A DNA stretch of 64,000 nucleotides from positions 67,901 to 131,900 of the forward strand of contig MNCI01017947.1 of the NCBI GenBank assembly GCA_015680685.1. The letters run 5' to 3'. The position numbers and the translations under genes were made by a program. Below are positions 21,951 to 33,466 of this stretch, piece after piece; the stretch's first letter is position 1; each line of letters begins with the position of its first letter. This DNA comes from Gnetum montanum. Its lineage: Eukaryota > Streptophyta > Gnetopsida > Gnetales > Gnetaceae. The notes below the pieces were generated by a model. It ran no database searches. It saw nothing but the letters and a program-made list of their open reading frames with translations, and was not told the origin of the DNA.

Positions 21951-22379
21951 ATAGGGTGCAACTATGTGCAAAAACTATGGGCTATTAAAAGTACATCAAT
22001 CATAGCATGTAGACAATGTGTAGATGAATCTAAAATCCAAAGGTGCTTGTATGCAATAGCCACAAAATAGATGTGTAGATGAATCTGAAATCCAAAGGTG
22101 CTTGTATGCAATAGCCACAAAATAAGAGGGTACTCAATGGTTGACAACTAATCTTGAAAGTAGCACACTTTGCGTGGAACCAATTGAGAGCTTGATGAGT
22201 GCCTATGTTGAAGGCATGGATGAATTGGATCAAGTTCATTGCCAACTCTCCAATGATGAACTTGATGACACTTATTAGAAAGAGATGGAAATCCTTGAAA
22301 ATTTCAAATATGAGCCCTTAGAGTTGAAAACTCTACTTGTTGGTATGAAGTATGCTTTTTTGAACAATGGTAAGTTGGT

Positions 22380-23770
22380 GATAATTAATGCCAACCTTGC
22401 TCCTAAATAGAAAGAGAAGTTGTTGAAGGAGGTCAACAAATGGCCAATAGCCTTTGCTTGGTCATATCCTGAACTCAATGGGATTGATCCTAGGATATGC
22501 CAGCATCACATCTATATTGATCCTTCCATAAAGCCAAAGAGGCAACTGTAGTGGTGGTTGAACTCCAAGTTGAAGTAGATCATCAAGGAGGAGATTGAAC
22601 AACTTCTCAAGGTGGGGTTCATCTATCCCATTTCAAATAGTGAGTGGGTTAGCCCATTTGTGATCATGCTAAAGAGAGGTGGCAAGTGGAGGGTCTTTTT
22701 TGACTTTAGGCTATTGAACATGACAATGTACAAAGATCTTTTCCCGTTGTCATTTATGGATCAGGTGTTGGACACTATCTCTGGGCATTGCTTCTACATC
22801 TTTCTGGATGATTATAGTGGCTATAACCAAATTTAGATTGCACTAAAGGACCAATCCAAAACAACATATATAAGTTCCTAGGGGACTTTTGCATACAAAA
22901 AGATGCCTTTTGGTCTATGTAATGCCCATGCAACCTTCCAATGCCTTGTCCTTAGCATTTTTCAACAACATATTGGTAGCGGGTTGGAGGTCTTCATGGA
23001 TGACTTCTCCACCTATGAAGATACATTTGAGCAAGCCCTAGACAACCTTAAGCAAGTGCTTAAAAGGTGTGTGGAGACTAACCTTTGGCTAAATTGGTAA
23101 AATATCCATTTGATGGTTCAAGAGGGCATTGTGTTGGGGCACAAAATCTCACAAGTAGGGATTGAGGTGGATCCTAAAAAGATTAGGGTCATCCAAGAAA
23201 TAACCTAGCAATTGAAAATTGTTAAAGATGTCCAGTCATTTCTTGGCCAATCAAGAATTTCTCTAAGATTACTAAACCATTGGTGTAGTTGACAAAGAAA
23301 GATGCTCTATTTGTATGGACCAAGGAATGTGAAAAGGCATTCTAGCAACTTAAGCAAAAGCTTGTAGAAACTTCAATTCTACAAGCACCTGATTAGTCTT
23401 GACTATTTCAAATCATGACAGATGCATCAAACTATGTCTTGGGAGATGTGCTTATGCAGGTGGACAATCAAAAATGTTCATACTACATTCACTATGCAAG
23501 CTGACGCATTGTGGATGCATAGTTGAACTACACCACAACTGAGAAGGAGTTGATGATGATGGTGTATGGCTTGTAGAAATTTAGGCACTATGTGCTTGGA
23601 TACAAGGTGTTTGTGCACATAGACCACAATGCAATTCACTTCCTGATGAACAAATTGACAGTGAGCCCTTGTGTTATACGATGGCTTATGATCTTGCAGG
23701 AGTTCAATCTCACAATGGTAGATTGAAAGGAAATTAAGAATGTGATTGCTAACCACTTTTCTTGATTACG
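22380..23770 (+). pseudogene. Reverse transcriptase and RNase H of element A
   Basis: RT motifs in order: LLKVGFIYPISNSEWVSPF, VFFDFRLLN, FPLSFMDQVLD, YIFLDDYSGYNQI, KMPFGLCNAHATFQ and the active-site block EVFMDDFSTY, followed by EGIVLGHKISQVGIEVDPKK. RNase H follows from about 23415 (MTDASNYVLGDVL...TTTEKELMMMV..FRHYVLGYKVFVHIDHNAIHFL). Stops and shifts interrupt it repeatedly. The phase and motif spacing are those of Athila-type pol. Confidence 0.92.
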
Positions 23771-23959
23771 ATGGGACAATAAAGAGGAGAGCTTACTTTC
23801 TAATTAGTTTTTTGATTAACTCCTCTTTTTTGACGTGATAAATGAACAAGTGCCCAATGAACCTACATGGTACAATGGCATCCTCACTTATCTTTTCACT
23901 CAAGAGATGCCATAAAAATTGGACCATAGGAAGAAACAACAGTTTCTTTATTAGGCCAA

Positions 23960-25220
23960 ACACTTAATGGAGATCAATAGACATCTTTACAAGATGTGCA
24001 TCGATGGCCTAGTTCATTGGTGTGTTCTTGATGCTAACCAACTACGCATTCTCCAAGATGCTCATGAGGGCCCTTATGGGGATCACTATGCTAGGAGACA
24101 CATAACCATTAAGGTCTTGATGGTAGAGTATTATTGGCCAACCTCTTTAGAAATGTCCAAAACTTCATTTGCTCTTGTGATCGTTGTCAACATGATGGTG
24201 GGATGACCATTTGAATGGAGGGACCTAAGCAGTGGATCCAACCACTAGAACCCTTCAACATCTAGGGCATTGACTTCATGGGTCTCATCACACCCATGTC
24301 AAATGAAAAGGCATACCTTATAGTCATTGTTGACTATTGTATAAAATGGGTAGAAGCAGCAACTGTCACCAACTGTACATCTTCCACTGTTACTTGGTTT
24401 GTACAATAGAATGTTGTAAATAGGTTTGGAGTGCCATGTGCATTAATTTTTTATAATGGTACGCATTTTATAGGCATCACCTTTCAAAAACTCATGTAAC
24501 GCTTGGGGGTAGAACATAAGTTAATAACACCCTACCACCCCTAATCCAACAGTCAAGTAGAGGTTACCAATAGGGAGATCTCTAAAATTTTAACAAGAAC
24601 AATTAGCAAATATAGGAGAGACTAGAGCACAAAACTTAACAATGCCCTTTGGGCCTACCACTTAACATGGAAATTTCCTATCGGTTATTTTCTCTATGAG
24701 TAGGTATACGAAAAATTGCCAACTCTTCCTATTTAATCCGAGCTCCGTACACTTTCAACAACTTGTGATCTTGACCTTGACCTTAGCCTAACATAGAGAG
24801 AAAGACTAATTAACCTTAATGTGCTAAATGAGAATATATTGATGGTCCTATCCTGAAATGAAGTGCACAAAGCATTCAACAAATAAATGCCATGACATCA
24901 AAATAAGGAAAGTAAAATTTCAACTTGGAGACAAGGTTCTCTATTGGAACCCCACACATGTACCACAAAATATTGAGTTCCAAACGTTGTGGGAAGGGTC
25001 TTACATCATTTATGAAACCTTTTCTTCTAAGGCCATGTTGATCTATAAACCTGCAGCCCAAACAAGAAGCAATTGGTCAACATGCAACAACTTAAACCTT
25101 TCCATAAACCCCAGTAAGCTGGTGCTAGCAACGCCTCATCAGATGGACAACTGTGCTAAATTTTTCAGATCTCCTCCTTCTAACTTAATTGTGAGGGAGA
25201 TGGTCATCCATGTTGATTAA
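23960..25220 (+). pseudogene. Integrase of element A
   Basis: The zinc-binding region (LQDAHEGPYGDHYARRHI...VLMVEYYWPT) is followed by the core with DFMGLI, a YNGTHF block and TPYHP*SNSQVEVTNREI, then a C-terminal segment KFQLGDKVLYWN...LWEGSYIIYETF. The second catalytic Asp (normally DGGSHF) reads Tyr, so integrase activity is lost even without the stops. The frame closes at TAA 25218-25220, just after the internal PPT-like motif. Confidence 0.9.
25185..25203 (+). other. Internal PPT-like motif at the end of pol, element A
   Basis: CTTAATTGTGAGGGAGATGG corresponds to TTAGTCGTGGGGGAGATG in element B and TTAGTCATGGGGGAGATG in element C, both at the junction between the protein-coding block and the spacer. 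Confidence 0.7.
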
Positions 25221-27136
25221 TCAAAGTGGCTCCTCAATTTTTACGCTTTTTGTTTTACACTTTCTTTGTTTTATACTTTTTTGTTTTACACTTTCTTTGA
25301 TTTTATACCTTTTTTTTTACACTTTGTTGCTTTTCACATTTTTTGTTTTACAAGATTATTACTACATTTTATCTTTCTTGAATATTTTAAAATTTCTTTT
25401 ATATTTTACTTTATTTTGGTGTGAGTTTTTCTTATGTTTTTATAATAAATTACTTTGTTGCCAACATGACATAGTGATGCTGTAGTTGTTTGCTAATTGT
25501 GATTTGTACTTAATGTTTTTGATTACTAATGTCTAGTTTCTATCTTAGAATTTTGATATTGATAACTAAGACAAAGTTTCTTTTTCATGGAATAGGTAGT
25601 GAGTTCATGTCATCCACCCATTCACATAATCTATGGTGTTCCTAGTTTGGAAATATGAGGTCCCTTTCCTTGATGAAACTTTAATGAACTTGTGACCTTG
25701 GTAGTTTCTGAACTTGGTAAAGATCAAATGGATTGATAAGGATGTGACTTCAAGGGGACTCGATGCTCTTTGTACTTTTCCAAACTCTTGAGTGCATGAG
25801 TGTTTTCATGGATTTATTATTGCACCACCATTGACCAATAACAAGAAGCTAAGTCTTTGCATGGTGTGGTCCCCATCCAAAAATCCATAAAAACATAAAA
25901 TTTTTTAAAAAATGATAGGAATTCAAAGCACACCCCTTAGATAAAATAACGGGCTACAAGCACTAGTTATGGGACTAGAAAGACATGTTACCCATGCCTG
26001 AAGGTCCCATCTAACTAAGGTCCTTTCTCACTTCCTACTTCTCTTTTCTTCTTAAATAAGGAATGGTGATTGATCTATGGGAGCATTCTTATATCTTAAA
26101 GGGGTGAATTGGTCTTAGAGTATCGATGTGAAGTCATTGAAAGTGGTTGGTTTTGATCTAGACTAGGATGGACTTTATCGGGTCATTTAATCATCAAAAT
26201 CCACAAGGGACTTCATGTGATCATAATTAGGAACTCCATTCCACTTTCTTTCTCATTCATTAATGCTTTCTATTTTTCACCTCACTACCAGTTTCCATGT
26301 TTTGTTTAATGTCTTAGTTTGATGTGTCGAAATTCTTAGGTAGATTCTTCTAGATTAGTTCCTTAACTTTCCATAATCATTAATCAATAGTAGGGCTCAC
26401 AAACTCCTTGGTTTGAGGGTATGCAAGGGCAAAAAGGGCATAAGCCTGCTATGGGGAGGATCCACTTGCATATCTCTTTGTTGGGGTTAGTTAAGTTCCA
26501 TATCCTTAGGCATTGTCGTAATCGAATCATTATGCATTCCCCATCAGTTGCATCCAACTGTGCACTCCTTGATGACATTTCTTCATAAAATTTCATTCTC
26601 CTAGTTAAAACTTCAATTTTGTGAATTAATAAGCCCTCTTCAAGTTTTTCATTATGCTCATGGCTTTTTTGGCTCTTTGTAGACCCCAAATTCATGCTTG
26701 AACTCGTATTTTTTGAAATAGTAAATGTCAAAAATTTTCTCCAAAAGCTCTTTTGATGGGACCCTGTATATGGAGTCCTCATGTAGACAAGACCCTATCA
26801 ATGGGACCTCATCGACGCAAGGTAAAAAGTATATAAATATGTAGTGCACCTTAGTGATTTTTTCACATTTGAGCTTAAATGAGAGGGGAGTTTTTGAACT
26901 GTTTAGAGCCTAGAACCTTCCAAGAGTTATAACTTCCTAACCATTTGTTTGATCCACTCCATTTTTTCACTCATGCAGCTATCGAAGGTAAGCTCTTTAT
27001 TGTGGGGGCCACAAATCTTATGTCTTTGACAAATTTTTTTTTGAAATTTTTCTAACTCCCAGAAAGGTTTAGCTAAGAAACTAACATCAAAACATTTATT
27101 TATGAATGTTAAACCCTTCCAAAAAGCTCCAATAAC
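25221..27136 (+). other. Spacer of element A between pol and the third ORF, left part
   Basis: Starts with about 230 bp of T-rich sequence (25235-25450) and continues without sense coding. Parts align with the reverse complement of element C near 44570-44620 (ATTCAAAGCAYACCCCTTAGA) and of element B, so the spacer is an inherited part of the family. A 132-codon antisense frame lies at 26384-26782. Element G inserted at its right end. Confidence 0.7.
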
Positions 27137-27141
27137 ATTCT

Positions 27142-28260
27142 TGTGGATTGTTAAACTTAGAAGGAGCTGATGAATAAGTTTTCCCAAAACAAAACTTAAA
27201 CTAATATAGCACACACACACATTTATGTGGTTCCCCAACTTGGGTACTCCACACTCAGAGGATAGATCGCAAGCATACCTCTAGACTTTGTTGCTCTCAA
27301 AATGTGGTTGAAGGATCCACACCTTGTATAGTTGTTAAGCCCCACCTCGAAGTGTTATACCACAACACCAATCACTCAACCCCACAATGTTCTATCAAGC
27401 TTGAAAATGTGGTTTCAAGGCTTCCACAACCTTTATAATCTTGAGCTCTACACTAAAGTGTTGTATTGTAGCACCAACAACTTAATCCCCTAGTATCCTA
27501 ACAAGCTCAAGCAAGATACCTTCCTACAATAAGCACATCAACCTCGTAGGGCAACAAAAGAACAATAATTACAAAGAATGAATGCAACTAGGTTTGCTGA
27601 TCCTTGCACTTTGAGATACAACACACTTTTCAATGTCAAATGATAATACAATGAGGAGCAACAAAGAATTCAATGATTATAAATGATTATGCAATGAGTA
27701 CAACAAGGCTTGCACATTTCCCAATGCACATCAAGTCTTCTTATAACTGATGTGTTTCTAAATCCTTCTTGAAACTCATGCAATGGCTAGCTAATGGTCA
27801 TCAATGATTGTGAAAGATCTCTTTCTCGTGCCCGAGACATCTCTCTGAATTTGGCTTTAAATCTGAGAAAATATTTTTGTTTTCTAAAAGATGTCTTTTT
27901 GAAGTGTCTATCCTAGAAGGTGTCTTTGCTCAATGGAAGATGTCTTTATGTGTTTGGTCTACATTATGTAAAGACATCTTTGCCTCATGAAAGATGTGTT
28001 TGGCTAGGGAAAGATGTTTTGCTATTTCTAAAGATGTCTTTCTAGATTTTCTCTAAGTTCATCCCAAATTTTCCAAGACATCTCTTTCCTCCTAGAGACA
28101 TCTTTCTTTATCTTCCTTTGTCTTTTGAATGTATCGTTCCTTGTTCATAGCTTTGCTCAATCCAAGTTCTTGTCTTGCAAGCACAACTACACACAAATAC
28201 AAACAAACTTGTTTTTCATTTTTCTTAATGTTTTGACATACCAAAACAAAAAGGTCCATA
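27142..28260 (-). repeat. 3' LTR of element G
   Basis: About 1.12 kb, aligning along its length with 32210-33316 (shared TTAAACTTAG, CACACACACA, TAGATCGCAAGCA, AAAGGTCCATA). Both copies carry repeated AAGATGTCTTT-type motifs. Confidence 0.92.
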
Positions 28261-28275
28261 ATCTTACCCTTTTTG
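28261..28275 (-). other. Polypurine tract of element G
   Basis: In element orientation AAAAAGGGTAAGAT directly precedes the 3' LTR. Confidence 0.65.
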
Positions 28276-28535
28276 GTAATGTCCAAAACTTAATAAAATG
28301 GGTTAGTCTTGTCCCAATAATAACACATTTTACTTCTCCTCCTTTTTGGACATAACTAAAAAGGTGAGATAAACTTTCCCTAAATAGATGCATAGAGAAA
28401 AGAAAATATTTTTGGAGGTTTGTATTTTGTATGTTTGTTTGATTTTATTTTATTTGAAGTAAGAATAGAAAGAATGAAAAATACTTACATGATAGGATAA
28501 GGTCCTATCCCCATATTCTTGGATAAAGATGTTAA

Positions 28536-31117
28536 TCAATGTTCATCCAAGGATTTTGTGAAGGCATTTTCTAGTTGACTCCTGGTTCCAATGAACTCTA
28601 GTCTAACATGACCACTCTGTGTATGCTCCCATATGAAATGATGGTGAATCTCAATATGTTTGATATGAGAATGTTGAATTGGATTCTTGGTCATGTTGAT
28701 GGTGCTCTTATTATCACAATAAACAGGAGTTGAGTATGCATGCATGCCTAAATCTTTAAGAGTTTCCTTCATCCAAAGTATTTGAGCATAACAACTATTG
28801 GCAGAGATGTATTTAGCTTTTGCAATTGAAAGAGCTGTAGAGGTTTGCTTCTTGGTTGTTCAAGAAATGAGACTTCTTCCCAAGAAAAAATAATTATCAC
28901 TTGTGCTATGGCGATCATCAGAAGATCCTACCAAATTTGTATCACAATAACCAGCAAGAGCAAGCGAGGAATCCTTTGGATACAAATGGTCCCAGTTAGT
29001 AGTACCTTTTAAGTAGTGAAAGATTCATTTAATAGCCTGGTAGTGTGAATCTTTTGGAGCTGATTGATATCTAGCATACAATCCTACACTTAATGCTATA
29101 TCCGGTTAACTAGCAGTTAGATAAAGAAGACTACCAATCATATCTCTAAAAAGGTTGGGATCAACTAGCTTACCTTGATGATCTTTAACAAGTTTAAAAT
29201 TTGCAATCATTGGAGTATTTTTAACTTTAACATCAACCAAATTGTATTTTAGTAGAAGATCTTTTACATACTTGGTTTGACAGAAGAAGGTTCCATTAGG
29301 CATTTGATAGATTTGAAACCCAAAAAGTTCTTGAGTTCTCCCATCATGCTCATTTCGAATTCAGACTACATAAGATTAGAAAACTTCTTACAAAGAATTT
29401 CATTAATGGCACCAAAAATAATATCATTAACATAGATTTGAATAATTAAAAGATCTTTACCTTCTCTTTTAAGAAATAATGTAACATCAGCTTTACCCCT
29501 TGTGAATCCATTTGATATGAGATGTTGAGAAAGCCTTTTGTACCAAGCTCTTGGAGCTTGTTTAAGACCATAGAGAGCCTTCTTGAGTTTGTAGAAATGA
29601 TCAATCTTGGTTGAATCAACAAATCCCTTAAGTTGCTCAATGTATAATTCTTCTTGAATGGTTCCATTTAAGAAGGCACTTTTGACATCCATGTGATAGA
29701 GCTTAATGTTGTTAATACTAGCATAGGCAAGAAGAAGTCTAATAGATTCTAGCCTAGCAACTAGAGAAAAAGTTTCATCGAAAAATATATACCTTCTTGT
29801 TGGTTGTATCCTTTGGCAAGCAGGCTAGCTTTGTTTTTAATGATGTTTCCATTATCATTAGTCTTGTTCCTAAAGACCCATTTTGTTCCAATAACAGGTT
29901 TATCAGAGGGCCTAGGAGTTAATTCCCATACATCATTTCTAGCAATTCAATAACTTCATCTTGCATAGTAGAAATTCAACCTTCCTCTTTTTCAACTTCT
30001 TTAATGGTTTTGGATTCAAGCTGAGAGAGATAAGCAAAGAAGGCACATATTTCTTTGAATTGGCTTCTAATGCAGACACCATCTTGAACTTCCCTAATAC
30101 CATTATTGAGAGAATATGTTTTGCAAAGTCTGGGTAGTTTTGGTAGAGTGGGAGACATCTCTTGATCATCATCATTTTCTTCCTCTTCATGATCACTACT
30201 GGGTTTTGAATTTTTGTCATCTTGCACTAAAGCTTGGCTAGATAGTTTTTGGATGGTAATAGCTTCATCATTAAGTTCAGGCCTAGTAAGATCATAATCA
30301 TCTATTTTGACATTTATGGTTTCCTCCTCTGTATTAGTTCTTTTGTTAAATACTCTATATTCTCTACTAACTATAGAAAATCCTAAGAAAATTTCCTCAT
30401 CAATTTTGTATCAAACTTTCTCAAGTTATCTTTATTATTTAGAATATAACATTTTAAACCAAAAACATGAAAATAAGATACTGAAGGCTTTCTTCCAGTC
30501 CATAATTCATAAGGAGTTTTACAAGTAAATCTTCTTACGAGAACTTTGTTGGATACGTAACAGGTGATGTTGATAGCTTCAGCCCAAAAGTGATGAGGAA
30601 GGCTTCAATCATTTAATATTGTCCTTCCCATATCATTCAAAATTCTATTTTTTCGTTCAACTACACCGTTTTATTGAGGAGTTCTTATAGCAAAGAATTG
30701 ATGAAGAATGCCATTGAGTTGACAAAAAAGTTTAAATTTTGCATTTCTGAACTCACCTCCATTATTAGTTCTAAGAACTTTAATATTGTATCTTTTTTCT
30801 TTTTGGATTTGATTACTAATTCTCAAAAAATAATCACACACCTCATATTTGTGATACAAAAAAAGCAACCCAAGTAAGGCGAGAATAATCATCAACAATG
30901 GTTAAAAAATATCTTTTCTTTTCTAAGCTAAGAATTTGAATTAGACCAACCACATCCATATGAAGTAGATCTAAGGGATGAGTAGTAGAAATTATTTTAT
31001 TTTATTTTTACCAAATCTTACCCTTGTTTATTTTTCTTTTTGACATGCTTTACATGTGTTGAGATTAAAATCTTTAAGCTTAGGAAAACCTCAAACCATT
31101 TCTTTAGATACCAAGTC
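28536..31117 (-). pseudogene. Integrase, reverse transcriptase and RNase H of element G
   Basis: Reading right to left: integrase (VLRTNNGGEFRNAKF, then NGVVERKNR, about 30900-30600), a Lys/Glu-rich linker (30230-29940), RT (MDVKSAFLNGTIQEELYI...LKKALYGLKQAPRAWYKRL...IYVNDIIFGA, 29692-29366), a VDVKVKNTPM segment near 29250, and RNase H (VYCDNKSTINMTKNPIQHSH...IKHIEIHHHFI, 28772-28536). Stops break it in several places. Two catalytic aspartates read Asn: the second integrase Asp (RSDNGGEF became RTNNGGEF) and the first of the RT YVDD pair (YVND). Confidence 0.9.
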
Positions 31118-31599
31118 TAGAGAATTTCCTTGTTTATGTGGCTTAGTCTCCTATGCTGAAGACGAGTATCATCTACACAGCTTACTAAACACTTGGATTC
31201 AAGGTTAGCAGAATTTCCAAAAATAGTAGCGTACACATTTCCTTTCCTTAATCCTTCTAACACAACATTTCTAATAGATAAATCTTGTATTCTACAACTA
31301 TATTTTGAAAAGGTAACATTAAAATTAAAGTCACAAAGTTTACTCACGCTAAGAAGATTATGTTTTAATCCATTAACAAAAAACACTTTGTTCACAGTGG
31401 GTAGTCCCTTACCTTTTTCTCCTATGGTACCAATACCTATTATGGGTGCTTCCATGCCATCTCCAAATGTGACTATATCATAATTTTTTTCCTTGAAGTG
31501 GGTGAAGTAGGATTTTTCACCTATCATGTGCCTTGAACACCCACTGTCAATATACCATGTGCTAGCATTGTCACTAGAGAGGGTAATTTGTGCCATCAA
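31117..31599 (-). pseudogene. Protease and GAG-pre-integrase segment of element G
   Basis: An open stretch of 160 codons beginning near MMAQITLSSDNASTWYIDSG. It carries the retropepsin motif DSGCSRHM, then FGDGMEAPIIGIGTIGEKG, VFFVNGLKHNLLSVSKLCD and the pre-integrase motif LQHRRLSHINK. It is the best-preserved coding piece of this element. Confidence 0.9.
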
Positions 31600-31689
31600 A
31601 TTCTTTTCAAACTTTCCTTCTTTCTCTTTCCAACCCTACATGGTTTTCTTTCTAGATGGATTTTAGAAAGGCCAAGAGTGGTAATGCAT

Positions 31690-32197
31690 TCTAAAATAAC
31701 ATTAAGCTTGAACATGACCATATTTTCCACAAAAGAAACATTTTAAGTAATTTGACCTAGAAGAATTGCCATACCTAGATGAATGTTATTTTTCATTCTT
31801 GGGTTTCTTCAAAGGGCTCTTGTTCAACTACTCAAACAATCGTGTTAGTTTTTGAATCTCAGCCCTAAGGTATAAGTTTTCCCTTTTGAGGTAAGAGCAT
31901 TCATCATTAAGAATTTTGATTTTTATTTCCTTGGCATGTAAAGCATCTTTTATTTCAATACACAAATTTTAAAAAGAAAGAATGCTATGGCAAAAAGTTT
32001 CTTACCTGTCTTCAAAAGAAGCATTATTTTGATAATCAAAAGCATTGTTAACTTTACAAGTATAATCTTCTTTCTTTCTAAATGTAAGCAACTTACCTTG
32101 ATTAAAAAAGGTAACAAATGAATTGAATGCAATAGGCTCTGTCTAATGCTAAGAATCCCTTCCATGTTCACTCTTGAAGTGAGCAAGAGTACCAGGC
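31690..32197 (-). pseudogene. Truncated gag of element G
   Basis: Only the C-terminal part remains: a helical Lys/Glu-rich stretch near 31940-31830 (KREN..LRAEIQKLTRLFE) and a zinc knuckle CFFCGKYGHVQA*C near 31745-31705, where a stop replaces one residue. The PBS lies only about 400 bp upstream, so most of gag has been deleted. Confidence 0.75.
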
Positions 32198-32208
32198 TTT
32201 GATACCGC
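32196..32208 (-). other. Primer binding site of element G
   Basis: In element orientation GCGGTATCAAAGCC follows the 5' LTR, a diverged match to the initiator tRNA-Met PBS (TGGTATCAGAGC). Confidence 0.75.
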
Positions 32209-32209
32209 T

Positions 32210-33316
32210 TGTGGATTATTAAACTTAGAAAGGGAAGGGGGGATGAATAAGTTCCCCAAAAACAAAGCTTAAACTAACAAAGCACACACACAAATTTATG
32301 TGGTTTTCTAACTTGAGTACTCCACACTCGAAGGGTAGATCGCAAGCACATCTCCAAACTTTGTTGCTCTCAAAATGTGGTTGAAGGGTCCACATCTTGT
32401 ATAGTTGTCAAGCCCCACTCCAAACGATTGTACCATAGCACTAATCACTCAACCCCACAAGGTCTCGTCAGGCTTGAAAATGTGGTTTTAAGGCTTCCAC
32501 AACCTTTATAATCTTGAGCTTCACATCGGAGTGTTGTACCGCAACACCAACAACTCAATCCCACAAGATCTCGACAAGCTCAAGCAAGATGTCTTCCTAC
32601 AAGAAGCACATCAACCCTGCAAGACAACAAGATAATAATAATTACAAGGAATGAATGCAATTATATTTGTTGATCCTTACACTTTAAAGTACAACACACT
32701 TTTCAATGCTAAATGGTAATACAATGAGGAGCAACAGAGAATTCAATAATTACAAATGATTATACAATGAGTACAACAAGGCTTGCACATTTTCCAATGC
32801 ACATCAAGTCTTCTTATAGCTACCATATTTCTAAATCCTTCTTGAAACTCATGCAACGGCTAGCTAACAATCACCAATGATTGTGAGAGATGTCTTTCGC
32901 GTGCTTGAGACGTCTTTTTGAATTTGGCTTCAAATCTAGGAAGATGTCTTTGTCTCTTGAGAGATGTCTTTTTGAAGTCTCCATCCTAGAATACATCTTT
33001 GCTCAATGGAAGATGTCTTTCTATATTTGGTCTATATTGTGTAACCATGTCTTTGGCTGGGAAAAGACATCTTGTTGTTTCTAAAGATGTCTTTCTAGAT
33101 TTTCTTTGAGTTCATCCCAAATCTGCCATGACTTCTCTTACTTTCCAGAGATGTCTTTCTTCATCTTCCTTTGTCTTTTGAATGCATTGTTCCTTGTCCA
33201 TAGCTTTGCTTAATCCAAGTTCTTGTCTTGTAAGCACAAACACTACACACACATACAAACAAACTTGTTTTTCATTTTTCTTAATGTTTTGACATACCAA
33301 AACCAAAAGGTCCATA
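32210..33316 (-). repeat. 5' LTR of element G
   Basis: 1107 bp, pairing with 27142-28260. Its outer end is followed by the target duplication ATTCT (33317-33321). Confidence 0.92.
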
Positions 33317-33466
33317 ATTCTAAGTTAAAAAACATTAAAATAATATTACAATAAGTAATTCACCATCTTCATAACTTAGCCCAAGTGTAATTGACCAACA
33401 AGATAAGGTACTTAAAGGTTATAAGTTACACATATATGCTAATCCTTGGTTATGTTGTGACCAAAG

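Larger units (their letters stand above)
27142..33316 (-). mobile_element. SIRE-like Ty1/copia element G, nested in element A
   Basis: Minus strand. 3' LTR 27142-28260, PPT, decayed pol, truncated gag, PBS, 5' LTR 32210-33316. The flanking target duplication ATTCT is at 27137-27141 and 33317-33321. LTRs of about 1.1 kb and protease YIDSGCSRHMIG suggest the SIRE/Maximus lineage (inference). It is younger than A, which it interrupts. Confidence 0.93.
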
